Position numbers and translations under genes: made by a program. The notes under the pieces were generated by a model, which had not been told where the DNA came from, did no database searches, and saw nothing but the letters and a program-made list of their open reading frames with translations. A stretch of 64,000 nt of DNA from Cyclospora cayetanensis (lineage: Eukaryota > Apicomplexa > Conoidasida > Eucoccidiorida > Eimeriidae), in assembly GCF_002999335.1 (NCBI RefSeq), contig NW_020312159.1, positions 186,001 through 250,000 of the forward strand. The letters run 5' to 3'. Positions 1 through 15,864 of this stretch are shown here, piece after piece; within the stretch, counting starts at the first letter, position 1, and each line of letters opens with the position of its first letter.

Positions 1-839
1 TACTAGTGGTCTTCGCTCTGCAGATGTCTGAGAGTCTCGGCAGTTACCAGAGCGAATCTTCACCTACAAGGACCTACGCCAAAACTAGCAGTGTAGATTG
101 AAACGAAACAAAATGTATTTTTAGTGATCACGATAAAGATTTTATTGCATTTCACATTGGGCACCCCATAAGTCACTTGAGGGGCCCCTTGAGAGACCCC
201 TACAGGGGGCTTCTCTCCTGCAACAGAGAAGCGCGTTCGGCATGTTTGTTGCAGAACCTCTAAAAGATATAAGCTTTCACTTTATGTGCTTGAATCCGCT
301 GACATCGCCGGTGTGGAGCTGAGAGCTCATCCAGCTCCTCGCTCCTGACGTCGCGCTTGCAGCTCCGGAAAAGGTACATTTGCCTCTACTCGCATGTCGT
401 TCTTCCAGTGGCGGTCAGGGGAACGCTTGATGGGCAGTCAATAAAAATGTGGCTGCGCATGTAGTCAAGGAAAAGACAAGCAGGAATGCTGGTTGCCACA
501 CACTCGTGAGATGCGCTGCTTGCGTTCCTAAACTCGCGCTGCTTCGCGAATTCGCTGTATGCATCGTTCCAGCTCTTCCTCCTGCAAAAAGACGAAATAA
601 GTGGAATACCGAAAAGAAATGCGGAACAAATTGCAGACGGCTCGTTATAACAAAAATCCTTCAGTTTTTCCTAGTACGACACAGCTGAAGCCTTTACCTC
701 TGGGTCCCCTTTTAGAAGCGACGAAGCGTCATAAGGGGAACTTATATCGCTCTCGACATCAGCTGTGGTCTCCCGAGACTCTATGGGAAACACCTGAAGC
801 GAATGCATGTATGAGCAAAATGTGGGAACATAGTGCCGG
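1..839. other. Left-edge non-coding stretch
   Basis: No exon that I can support on either strand. Short open frames exist but show neither conserved motifs nor convincing splice borders. It lies 3' of the minus-strand membrane-protein gene, so it probably includes that gene's 3' UTR. Confidence 0.4.
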
Positions 840-2591
840 TCAAAATGGAACCGATGGGATAGAGGAACCCCTAGTGGCACCCCGCAAGAGGACTCTGCCG
901 CTTCCCAACCCGGCAGCATTCTGTTGGCGAGTAAGTAGTTAATAGGGGGACCTACAGAAGTCGGCCCAATCCACTTGAGGGCAAATATCCCTTCTTGCTC
1001 GGCGTTTTCCGAATCGGTATCCGTCTCAGAGTCCGACTCCTCCGTCGCGTGTGCCTTTCGTACTCCCTGGGGCACGAAAGGGAGTAAATAGCGAATTTTA
1101 AATATGATTTTCCAGATATATATGTACGTACACCTTCGGGGCCCTGGCCCTTTGGGAAAATCAGAAACGGTTCGGATGACTCAGACACCATGGAGGAGAG
1201 CCTCTTGGAGCCTCTAGGTGATGGAGCTTGAAGATCTATCCCGGCCCCCGCCTCTACAGGCCTAGAAGCGATTGGTTCGTCTTTGCCTTCCCCTGAATTG
1301 AAATCAATGAAAGGCAGCAATGTTGATAGCCCCCTAGTGCCAGCACTACCATGCGTTCAGCTTGAACCAGCCACACCCCAGTCGCCGCGGCAGCAGCATA
1401 AAGTGACGCTCACCGAATCCAGGGCTTTGCTGCCAGAGATCCCTGCGGTAGTCGAGAGTCATCCCAATAATGATGAGTAGCAGGAAGAGGATGAAGAAGA
1501 AAACATCAGAGGGGTCCGTCCATTTGAACTACAAACAAGGAATAGCACATTCATGAAAGACATGCATTACGAGGGCAGGAACACAGAAAGAAATGAACCG
1601 ACTAGTATATTTACCTGTGTAGGATAAGACGTGAAGGATAGGATGTCAAAGGGACTCTCTTTGCCACCAGAAAAATATGTCCAGCAGAAACAAGCCGCAG
1701 CCACTGCGCCATACGCATTTGTGACCCTGCAGGATCAAACGCAAATATTAAAATGCACCATTTTAGGAGTATGTCTTGTTGGGTGTTGCTGCGTATTTGA
1801 TTTCAAATTGAATATCATCGTGTAGTCTCAGTTGCACGTAGCTATCGAAGTTTTTTCATCACAGATGCTGCGGCTTACGCGGTAATCGTATTCTGGCTCC
1901 AACGACGGAAGCGGCGTTGCGCACCCGAAAAGCAGAGGAAGAAAAACCCGGTAGCAAGAACCAGCAGTATCCAATGAGATCCCCACCCTGAAAATCGAAC
2001 TGTACAGTTAACTCCTTGTGGCTGTTTCAGCTTGGTCACCATGGGAGATGGTACTATTGCTAGTGCAATATGAGTTTATGAATTATTCCACGGCATGTGA
2101 ATTCAGGGGATATGTAATCAATGGCTTTGTGTGTGAGCGTGTGTAGAAATGCACACCGCCACATTCATGCTCCATGTTTTCAAAGCCCTCTGCTTGATCA
2201 CGAACATCACAAAAGAACGACTGACCTGTAGTCAAGACGCTTTCTTGGGAAAGGCAAGTGACGTAGATCATGTTGGGGATAATGAAACTCGCCCATAAAA
2301 TGCCGCACAACGGAAATAAGCGGTCGGGGTGTAGAAACCTGATAGAAACGATAATAGGAAACGACAGCTAGAGAAGTTCTCTATCAGGTTTACCCGTAGA
2401 TTCCAACCGCAGCAGACAACTCTGCCAGAATTATCGCGACAATAGGAAAAATTTTAATCAGGAGTGAGGCCTAAACAAATTTGCAATCTATTTATTGAGG
2501 CATATTACGGACATGTACACACCTTTAGGACAAAACCGAAGGCCATGAACCCCAAGTTGAATGCTGCGCCGTCCCCACAGTAAGAACGATC
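840..2591 (-). CDS. Polytopic membrane protein, C-terminal exons (unknown family)
   Basis: I do not recognise the family. Nine minus-strand exons join in phase with GT-AG borders: 2591-2523, 2419-2394, 2338-2226, 1987-1879, 1726-1615, 1528-1414, 1292-1132, 1066-956 and 920-840 (stop), 897 nt in all. The translation holds at least four or five hydrophobic segments: AAFNLGFMAFGFVLKLSAAV, ILWASFIIPNMIYV, HWILLVLATGFFFLCF, AYGAVAAACFCWTYF and VFFFILFLLLIIIGM. The last is followed by a hydrophilic tail with an acidic run (EESDSETDTDSENAEQE), presumably cytosolic. A transporter or channel fits the shape, but that is inference. The 5' end is missing; an Ala/Leu-rich exon at 3693-4070 may belong to the same gene. 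The acceptor of the exon starting at 2419 is the least certain. Confidence 0.5.
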
Positions 2592-3692
2592 CTAGCACAT
2601 TTTCACTCTAAAAATCCGAATTCGACATACCGGTGTACCAACTTTTCATGAGTGGACTGCGAGAAGTTCCGGTAAGCCAAATGACTGTTTGGTTTGGTCA
2701 TGATGCCTGCCGCCTTCCCACAGTTTTTCAGCTCATGACACGCGTTTGCTTACATGCAGGTAGGGCAGCAGAATAGGGGAGTAGTGCCAAGGAACCAACA
2801 AATGGGTCGCTGAATTGCAAGGCACCCCAAAGAAGGATATTTGGAAATTCCCACTCTCTGGTGGGTTTTGCGGCTGGTTTCATTCATGAACGACACACAT
2901 TTCTTTGTGATATTTGATTTTCACGTTCGTTATTTCTTACGGGGTCTTGGCTCATCATCCGCCCGAGGTCCTGCAATTTGGTACGGTGCTACCCAAGAGC
3001 GCACACCCGACTTCATTCTTGTGCATACTACGGGCCCACCAGGAAGGAAAAAAAAGAAAAGGGGCAAAAGGGGTGGGATACGCATTGTCTTCCTCGAAAT
3101 TCATGGACGCCAATCAGATATTACGCACAAATATGTTTCAAGCAGTTTCAAAAAATTATGTTTCAAGCGCCGGTGTGCGTACACCCGAATTGGAGTTTTT
3201 AGCTACGCTGTTTTCCAGGACGCTTTATTCTGTCAACTCGATTAGCTTTTGCTTCGTACTACCCGTAGTAGTATATTAACATTACTTATAGGAACATTCT
3301 AATAACGTCCGCAATTAGGCGTTCTTGTTTCAGAACACATTCTGATGGACTGTGCTTCTTGACACTTTCCTCCCAGTTCCCACGAAGTAGGATGCTGTTC
3401 CCGTTCAACTTCAGTGCATCTTGCCCACAAACAACCATGATTTTCCTGATGTCCCGACATCAGCGGCACGCGACATCGTACACGTAAGATTCAATGGCTC
3501 CCGCAGTTTCCGGTCGCCTGGCTTTATTATGGATCAAGCAAGGGTTTCGGTTCTTCCGCTCAAATTAAAACCGCAGCTCAAAGTAAGCGTTGTTAATAGC
3601 GAGTTCTGCAGTCCCGTTCGCATCAAAAATGAACGCGAAACAAAACTACTTCTTTGGTTGAGCGGAGATGTGATATGGGGAGCTACAGCTGG
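2592..3692. other. Probable intron/unresolved 5' part of the membrane-protein gene
   Basis: The first supported exon downstream begins at 2591 with an AG acceptor, so coding sequence must lie further upstream on the minus strand. A possible small exon lies around 2635-2700, but its phase does not fit the next exon. Several frames are open here on both strands without recognisable motifs. Confidence 0.3.
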
Positions 3693-4070
3693 TTATTTAT
3701 TGCTAGTTGGATGACTAGCTGTGGCCAGAATCTCGTCCAGACCTTCATTAGGAAAGTTGCTTTCGATCGCAGATTCAAGAAGCGCCGCCTCCAACTCTTC
3801 CAAACTTCTTCTACAAGCAGCAGTTGCCGCCCCCCCAGCAGCCACTGCGCCCTGAAGCATGAGGCGCAGCAGCAAGAGCGCTAGAGCGGGGGGTGCATGC
3901 ACAAGTGGTGACCAAAGGGAGTACCGACTCCATACAGTGGAAGAGAGGATGAAGGACACGAAGAGGCGAGACAACTTGGCCCTCGCGACAAACGCTGAAC
4001 CGCAGCATGCTGCTGCCAGTAGACACGGAATGGCATGCTTCTGGTCCAGCAAAAAACGCAGTAGCAACAC
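3693..4070 (-). CDS. Ala/Leu-rich minus-strand exon, possible N-terminal part of the membrane protein
   Basis: An open frame of about 125 codons that has no ATG and begins directly after a TTAG acceptor at 4071, so it reads as an internal exon. It is Ala/Leu-rich with hydrophobic runs (CLLAAACCGSAFVARA; ALALLLLRLMLQGAVAAG) followed by an amphipathic acidic segment (SLEELEAALLESAIE). It sits upstream, on the same strand, of the polytopic membrane-protein exons. Linkage to them is a guess, since no phase-matched chain was found across 2.6-3.7 kb. It may instead be a chance frame in GC-rich DNA. Confidence 0.3.
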   Translation of the reverse strand: MLLLRFLLDQKHAIPCLLAAACCGSAFVARAKLSRLFVSFILSSTVWSRYSLWSPLVHAPPALALLLLRLMLQGAVAAGGAATAACRRSLEELEAALLESAIESNFPNEGLDEILATASHPTSNK

Positions 4071-4909
4071 CTAAGGCAGCGCACAGAGACACATCAGTAG
4101 AGGCATGAAACAAGCACATGCTTGGCTACTGCAGAAAACAAGAAACCTTTAGGCATCTAGAGTCGAGTCACCACCGGTGTTTGTGTACACCCTTCACCAG
4201 GCGCATGGTATTTCCTTCTTGTTTCAGGCGCTCCTGTGTATCCGGGGAGCATAGGTCGCGCTAGCTGGGTTGTTACAGGCATTGAGCATTTAAACGGGCA
4301 ACACCCCTGATATCGTGTGAACTGCCTCGCCAGCCCGGAAGACCCACATGAGGAGGCGCGGATTCGTAGAAAGAGGCGAATTCTGGCGCCTGATGGCCGA
4401 ACCAAAGCGCCTTGGCCCTCAAAGGCTCTGTGCGGTTCAAACGAGCCAGGCCGGAGAAGGAAACCCAAGGAATATCGCTCTTGTCGGTGGCGGCACTAAT
4501 TGAGCTCGCCGGGGCAACAGCGAGACGCCCGGGGGGGGTTGCTGCATAGAGGATGCACGATAGAGGGTTTTTCCCAGCCTTGCAGCTTCTGGCTGCCAGC
4601 CAACCTCGCTCTTTGAGCGATGGGGGAGAGAAGACGAGACGCCGTGGCTGCAGTGTAGCGCGCAACACACGGGACCCACACAAACACACACATGCCGAAA
4701 TACGATAATACGGGGCTTGGTTCATTCACTCGTTGACAGGGGGCAGAAAAAGGTGCCGCTGTATACTCGACCCTAGAGAAGCATAATATCGCGGTTGCAC
4801 ACGTGCAAACGCGCCAGCGGCAACCGTAAATGCCGCGGCAGCTTTGGCGCGTTTGAGGCAAGGATCGGGCACGACCACGTGGGTTATAGGTATTTTCTCT
4901 GCACTGCAG
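4071..4909. other. GC-rich interval without a supported gene
   Basis: Several overlapping minus-strand frames of 100-150 codons occur (for example 4273-4725 and 4496-4861). None shows a motif, a consistent splice chain or a plausible ATG. It may contain the promoter or first exon of the gene to its left. Confidence 0.3.
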
Positions 4910-5618
4910 CTAGACATCAAAGAGAGATGGGAGGGGCGACGCAGGTGCAGCAAGAGAAGGGCGCGTGGCATCTTTCACGGTGACCCACTAGGGCCGGAGA
5001 GCTGCAGCAGCGTTGTGGTGAAAGGAAACAGTAGCGACGCACTCTGTTTGGCTTCTGTCGCCTGTTCTGCTCTTCTCTTGCGGTCTCTTGTGCCTTTACA
5101 AGAGCCTCCAGTTGCACCTGGATTTTCGCCGCTGTTTTGCTTCGCCACATGCCGCGCTGATGTTCAAACCAACGTGCTGCAGCCCGAACTTCCTCTGCCG
5201 CCGCTGCTGCCGAGCCCATCGACCCTTCGGAGAGTAATGGTTCGGCTGTAGTAGAGTCCGGCGATGCTGACGATTCAGAAGACGCGTATGAAGATGATGC
5301 TGTTGATTCTTCCTCACCCTCTCGGTTGCTGAAGTGTGTTGCTTGTTGCCTGCTTTGCGGCGCGTCGCTCTGCCAGTCTTCATAGAGAAGATCCGCATAT
5401 CCCCGCTTCGCCTCCGTTTCCTTCTTCGTTTTCGCGGTAGCCTTCTCCTCTGATCCTGCAGTAGCTGCTGCTGCTCGAGCCACGGCAGCTGCTGGCTCTC
5501 GCCGCCAGAGTCGCCTCCAAAGGTCCTGCATGGAAGCGACGGGAAAGCCAATGCAGGCTACTGGGGAGCCTCTGCTGTGTGAAGCCATGGACGCGCACCT
5601 GCTACCGCACAGAGCCAT
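4910..5618 (-). CDS. Small Ala/Glu/Ser-rich protein of unknown function
   Basis: The family is not recognised. Exon 1 runs from an ATG at 5618 (MALCGSRC; further in-frame ATGs lie both sides) to a donor at 5043 or 5100; exon 2 is 4987-4910, ending in a stop after FDV. The protein has a basic, Ala-rich start, then a charged KTKKETEAKRGYADLLYEDW segment, a Ser-rich acidic region, and a helical stretch (AARWFEHQRGMWRSKTAAKI) that looks like the best conserved part. The N terminus, rich in Arg and Ala and poor in acids, could be a mitochondrial presequence, but that is only inference. Codon use and the coherent frame favour a real gene; the second exon is less sure. Confidence 0.42.
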
Positions 5619-6401
5619 CCGTTGGGGGATAAGGGCGGGGAGGCAGGACGCAGCTGCTGGTGTTGTGGCTTGAAAGCATGGCAAGGTGACGAGGAGGAAC
5701 CAAAGGAAGGAAAAGGAAGGACGCAAGCGATATCGAGGGGCGTCCTTTATTAAGGATGCCAATGCAAACGCATTGCACCGGCAGCTGCCCGCTGCCGCCC
5801 CTCGCGCCTTCATTCCTGCGGAACCTTCGTACAAGGCCGAGACAACGCCGCCTCAGTCTTGGGGTTAAGGCGGCTCCCCGAGCCGCCTGCGACTTCCCCG
5901 CACCCAAATACTTGAATCGGAAAGCGAGTCCGGCCTTCGTACACCCCTGTGCCGTACAGTCTGTGCACCGTAGAATCCCTGGGGGGCCCTTCAGTGGCTG
6001 GAGGGGCCCCCCAGCAAAGGCCATAACAACCCCTCTTCAAGCCTCCTTCAGACCAAGAATATTGTAAGTTTAATGGAAAGTGCACTTCAAGGGGCGAAAA
6101 GGTTATACACCGACTCCCAGTGCATGCAGTCTCTTATGCCCCCCTTGGCTTGCAGGGCGGCTTATGGGAGGGAGAGGGCCCCAGCGTCTGAGGGCGCCAA
6201 GGTCAGGACTCAAAATGCCTGGATCGAAGCCTACTTAAAAGTATTAAAATATAAATTATAACCTGAATGTAGTTTGTCTGCTCGGGAAAGTGCCTTGCCC
6301 TGGGCAAGCTTGCCCAGGGTGACCTCGGCCGGCGATTTTAGAGGGTGGGGTTTGAAGTATTCCTTCCGGCTATCTGCTGGCCCTTGAATGATTGCCGAAG
6401 A
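5619..6401. other. Divergent intergenic region
   Basis: It separates a minus-strand gene from the plus-strand poly-Gln gene and so probably carries both promoters. It includes a palindromic CTTGCCCTGGGCAAGCTTGCC cluster near 6293-6316. The open frame upstream of 5618 is continuous to about 5834, so the minus gene could start further out. Confidence 0.35.
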
Positions 6402-7427
6402 ATGTCTTCAGGTACTGCCGCCGCGTCGACTGCGGCAGCAGGCCTTGCCGATGACGCAGGAGTAAAGCAGAAGCGGCAGCAGCAACAGCAGCTGAAAAGA
6501 AAGAAGGAGCTGCAACAGCTGAAGGACAACGAAGAGCAGCTGCAGCTTTGTGTCGTTCTGATGCTGCAGCAGCAGCAGGCCCCCAGGATGATGCCACTTG
6601 CTGCCATCTCCTTACGCCTGCTGCAGCAGCAGCAGCAGCTTGTTGCGGCCACGTTACTTCTGCTGCGTCGAGGCCTTCAGGAGGTTCTTAGCAACAGCAG
6701 CCGACTCTTTGTCGGCACCCAAAGGGCCTGCGAAGAGCGCATGCAGTTCCTGCAACAGCAGCAGCAGCGGGAGCGGCAGCCAGAGCAGCAGGAGCAGGAA
6801 GAGGAGCAGGATGTAGACTGGGAAGAGGTTGAGATCAGAAATGAAGACACTCTGTGCTGGCCACCGCCACTTCCGAAGCAGCAGCACCAGCAAAAACGGC
6901 AGCAGCAGCAAGAAGAGAAAGAGGAGGAGGACGGCGAGATCTATGTCCTTTTGCAGTCGCCCCCAGCGCAAGAGGTAAACTCCTGCCTGCTGCAGAAGCG
7001 GATTGCTGATTTCTTGCACTTGGCCCTTACAGCTCTACTCTTTCTGTGCGTATTCTTGGTGCCTGTAGCTTCGCCTCCGCGCGGCTTAATTGACTTACAC
7101 AATTAACCAGAGCTGTGGGTCTGCTTTTGTGCTCCTCAGTTGGTGTTTGGCAGCAAATTTTTACAGCGCTGCATATGCGGCTTCTTGGATGCCAAGGACG
7201 TGCTGAGCTTCGCGCTGATTTGTAGAGCTACCGCCGAAGTAAATTTTTGTGAAGTGTAAACCCTGGCAGTGGGGCAGCAAGCCGCCTCCCCTGACCCCAA
7301 ACACAAAGGAGGCGCGTTTGCAGCCAACGATTGTCGCGGCTTGTCTGGTGCAAAGCCCTTTATCTGGGCATTTAGGGCGTAGATGCACATTTATATATAC
7401 ATTTCGTCATTCGGTTATTATTCATGC

Positions 7428-7479
<52 letters not shown>

Positions 7480-10226
7480 TACATATATATGTACATACAC
7501 TCTGTTTCTGCGGGTTAGTGTATTTGTGGATTTCTTTGTGTGTGGGTTCATATCTGTCAGTCTGTCTGTGTTTATTTGTTTATTTGTTTTATAGGTCACG
7601 TCCGATGAGGACATATGGGGTGTCCTACTTCGAAGATCCTTCCCAAAGGCACTGCTGATGAATCCTGATGAGCTGCAGCAGCAGCAACAACAGATTGAGC
7701 AAAAGAAGGTCGCTAGGCAGCGGGTAAGCTCAATGCAGGCTCAGACCTCAAATACAAGACTCCACTTTAGCTCCTTTAAGGCATCTTTTTGCGTCCACGT
7801 ACTTGTAAAAATGAGCTGCTGCGTCATTCGGAGGTAGAACTCTTCTGCGTTGTCACCAGCGAAGGGCTGAGCCTCAGGCGCATAAAATCCTACAGGGGTC
7901 CTGTGTGTATGGGTATAAGTGTGTATGTGCATGAGTGTGTATGAGTATGGGTATGAGTATGTGTATGTGTATGAGTGTGTATGTGTATGGGTATGAGTAT
8001 ATATACATATATATGTGTGTGTGTCTCGTAGTTGATGGATGCGATTTTGACACGCTTTCCTCCAAACCGTTTGATTCGCTTCGGGGAACTGCTGCGGTTT
8101 GCAAACCGCTTTGTGCAGCAGCAGCAGCAGCAGAACGTGTGGCAGGAAAGGGAGCCGTCAACGGGTCGCCAGCGAGGGCTGGCGGTTTCTGTATTGTCGG
8201 TAGCTGCTCTCTCTGATGCGCTGTCGTTCTTGCCGGAGCTGAAACAGAATCCGAGTAGATGGGATTTGCTTGTCATTGGAGGGGACGCCCCCGAGTTTAG
8301 CAAGTGGGGGGCCTTTAATCCTTACATGCGCCCTCAGGAGGGCACGGAAGAGTGGCAGCTTCTGATGGAGTGGGTGCAACAAGATGCGCAGGAAAGAGAA
8401 GACGAGGAGACACAGCAGCAACAACAGCAGCAGCTGCTTGAGCAGGTTGGAGGCTCCTGGAAGCGTCTTGATCAAGAAGGGTCCCCCTGCTCGCCAGGAA
8501 CCACCACACGCAGCAGCAGCAGATTGACGTCAAGTCAAGCCTTTCGTCTGTGGTCAACAGGTCTGCTGCAGCCGGATCAGCAGCCGGAGGCGCCTTGGCT
8601 GTACAGCAGCAGCAGCAGCATGGCGCATAATCGCAACAGCACGCTGCCCGTGGGGGACCTGCTGGATCTCGCAGAGCGGCGGATATCAGCCATACGGCTG
8701 GCAGACCCTCTGGAAGCACACAAGGTGGCCGTGAAGACGCTATTTGCGATCGTCTATTCGATACAAGGGGATGCATGCTGCAGCAGACGGGTGTCTATCA
8801 TCCTTAAAGCGCTGCAGCGGCAACAGTTGCTTATCGACAGAGAAACCCGAAAGAACGTACGCCTCAAGAACCTCCCTTTCCAATCTTTCCGTAGGCGAGC
8901 GCAGTCTCCTTTTTTTCGTGTGTGATTTGCTTTCCCTGCTGTGCATCCTGACAAGCAGCAGAGCAGCGCTTTTTGCGCCCACCTCTTCTCCCGCCCGGCT
9001 TCCCCGTGCTGGCGTCAAAAAGTCTGCTGTGTGGGGGCCTTTTTTTCGCTTTGCAGCTGGAAAGACGGCTAAACTTCTTAATGAGCGGGGTGGCTGCAGA
9101 AAGGGCCTTTGGCCGCTTCTACTGCAGCGGCTGCCGCAGCAGGTGGCGCAGCGGGTTCGCATATCCAGAGGTGCCACAAGGCTGTCTTAAATGCTTCCGA
9201 CAAGTCAAGCCCCTCACGTTGCAGCCCCTCCTAAAGCATCCGTCCATGCTTCCAGAGCAACAATCGCAACAACAGCACCATCAGCAACAGCAGCAGCAGC
9301 AACGGCAGCGGCAGCAGCAACAGCAGCAACGACCACAGCAGCAACGACAGCAGCAGCAGCCCAGCCAGACGCATCACCACGACAGGCAGATCCAACAGCA
9401 AGAGCAGCAACAAAGATTACAGCAGCAAGGAGGGGGACACAGGACTAAAATCTATCAGCAGGACCAGCCGTTGCAGCGGCGCCGACAGGAGATGCAGCAG
9501 GCACAACAAGAGGAGCAGGTGGACGGTGTCGCAGGCAGACATTCTCTGCAGGAGGGTCCCCCCGACTGGATCGTGGGGAGCATTCCAACGTCCCCACCTC
9601 CCGGATTCGAGGACGTCATTCTTCATCCCCCAATACATATCGACACGGCAATAAGCCAGCTAGCGAGTCAGCTAGCTAGCCAACTCGCCGTCCAGTCAAG
9701 CAGCCAACCGGCCTCCAGCCAGATGGCTTTGCATCTGCATACACGGCGGTCGAGCGACTCGGTTGAGCACCCAGCTGGCCAGCAAGCTAGCTGCTGCGCG
9801 GTTAGATGCACAGAGGGGGGGATAGCTAATCAACACGCACCTGCCTTTTGGAGCACAGCGCCGCACCAGCCAACTGAGCATTCCTTAAGGGGCAGGGGCC
9901 CCCGAAGCGGCCGGCGGTTGCCCCCAGCAATGGAAGGAGCACCGAGAAATGGGGGCGATAGTAGCACCTTTGGGCGAATGCGTCGTGGAGCCTTAGGTGT
10001 GGGAGCGACGACTAGGCATAGCAGGGGTCTTTCTCCGGAGAGGCTTACCGCCCCGAGGAGAGCAGAGGGGGATCTTGAGGGCAGTGAGCGCAGGGAAGAT
10101 AATGGTGGAGAGCTTAGCCGCCGCCCTTACGTATCTCTGCAGGGGCGGCAGCGCATTGTGGCGGCACTGTTTGAGGCCAAAGGCTTCACGAAACCGCCCC
10201 CGCCCCCCAAAAATAAGTTTCCGTGA
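6402..10226 (+). CDS. Poly-Gln protein with a CxxC/CxxC zinc-ribbon-like segment
   Basis: Four plus-strand exons join in phase 0: 6402-6974, 7595-7723, 8032-8856 and 9057-10226 (stop), giving about 898 residues. The ATG at 6402 (MSSGTAAAST) is the first in frame. Glutamine tracts written in CAG/CAA fill exons 1, 3 and 4, typical of Eimeria homopolymers. A conserved-looking helical block (AILTRFPPNRLIRFGELLRF) opens exon 3. Exon 4 starts with a segment around residues 526-560 carrying FYCSGC, a Trp-rich spacer and CLKC (CxxC at 9123 and 9183), resembling the first half of the 3CxxC zinc ribbon of ZAR1-type RNA-binding proteins. The third CxxC of that family is not visible. Function is therefore unknown; RNA binding is a hypothesis. 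Introns of 620, 308 and 200 nt hold AT and TG microsatellites. Confidence 0.65.
7430..7475. repeat. (AT)n microsatellite
   Basis: An uninterrupted AT dinucleotide run of about 45 nt, inside the first intron of the poly-Gln gene. Confidence 0.95.
7898..8027. repeat. TGTATG-type degenerate microsatellite
   Basis: Tandem variants of GTGTATG/GGTATGAG run to within a few bases of the AG acceptor at 8031, in the second intron of the poly-Gln gene. Confidence 0.9.
9274..9428 (+). repeat. CAG/CAA trinucleotide tract coding poly-Gln
   Basis: Imperfect CAG/CAA repeats in the last exon of the gene at 6402-10226, read in the Gln frame with His, Arg and Pro interruptions. Confidence 0.9.
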
Positions 10227-11468
10227 AGAGGCATGTTGCCCACGCCACGCAGGGAGAGCCTACTCTGTACTTTCCTAGGCTTACGCCGGCCCTTAAGGGC
10301 TGTCTGAGCAGCTGCGGATGCTCAGCGGCGGAGACGGGGGGTTGTTGGGGGTTGTTGGGGGGGGGGGGGTGAAGCGCTCGCGTCGGGTCCTTCCGCCTCC
10401 TGCCGTAGCATATTCTCTTTTTACAGTCCGAGCACATTCAAGACCTTTGCCCGATTTCGCTTTGGGCCTAGCACTTGCGGAAGTAAGAAAGAGCGCCACC
10501 GCATTTCCCCCTCAGGAAATACAAAGTGCCTGGCGGGTTATTATGGCTAAACAAAACTAGGGGAAACTAGCCGCATCCTACAAAGGACACGCAGGCAGGC
10601 TCGGCCTGCGTCACCGGCCGCCTGCTGTGCCGAGCTCTAGAGCAGAATAAAGGCTGTTTTTTCGCAGATCGGGCGAGTTTCGCACCTACAAGCGCTCGGT
10701 GAAACCCCGCCATTACAGTATGTATCAGCACGCCGCCGATTGTCTGTATCATAGAAGGGAGGCAGAGGGTAGAGAGAGGGGGGAAACAACGAGGGAGGGC
10801 GCCGGACCCTGGGGTGCCTTTCCATCTTCAAGGCGTCTAATTCGCCTTTTCACTGTTGGTGCTAGCAATAAAGCCCTTCGCACAAAAACATCTCTAAGCT
10901 GGCATATATGGTGGACAGCCTATCTATCTATCTATCTACTACTTCAAGCTCTGTAAAAACCCCCTAAGGGAAGAAACCCCAACTGGGGCTTTTCCCCTCC
11001 GTAAGGGTAGCCAGGTACGGCGGCTTGGTCGCCCTTTTATACGTTAGACGATCGCCAACAGCCTTTCCGCCACGCAGAAAAAGCATGCTTTACGCGATGT
11101 GCAGACACGTCTCCGCCAGTAAGGTTGCGCGCCGAAGCCCCCTAAGGCCCGCAGTAGTCTGTTTCACCACTTGCCGAGGCGAGCTTCCTTAGGGCAGTGA
11201 GGCAACGAAGATGACACCGTCAAAGCAACGGCTGCCTCGCCCCACATCTCGGCGTGGGGGAAAGCTGCCTTCGTTCAGAAGAGGTATACGGTGCGCCGGC
11301 TGGCCGCTTGGCTTGGAGCCCACAGCTAGCCAGCAAGCCGCCTAACGTGTGCAGAGCAGGAGGTCTAGCAGTCACAGCGTGTGTGTCTAACGCCAAGAGT
11401 GTCATCAGTACACCCGGCCAGGGAAGTTTGCACGCTCGGAACGTGCAGATTGCGCCGATACGCAGGCT
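10227..11468. other. Convergent intergenic region
   Basis: It lies between the 3' ends of the poly-Gln gene (+) and ABCE1 (-). It holds a G-rich run at 10336-10370 (three GGGGTTGTT-like units and a 13-G run) and a TATC tetranucleotide run at about 10918-10938. No gene was supported. Confidence 0.5.

Positions 11469-15864
<4,396 letters not shown>

Noticed and set aside
8315..8776. Cys-rich minus-strand ORF of 153 codons
   Set aside because: It is the antisense of the poly-Gln gene; its Cys runs are just GCA/CAG read backwards as TGC.
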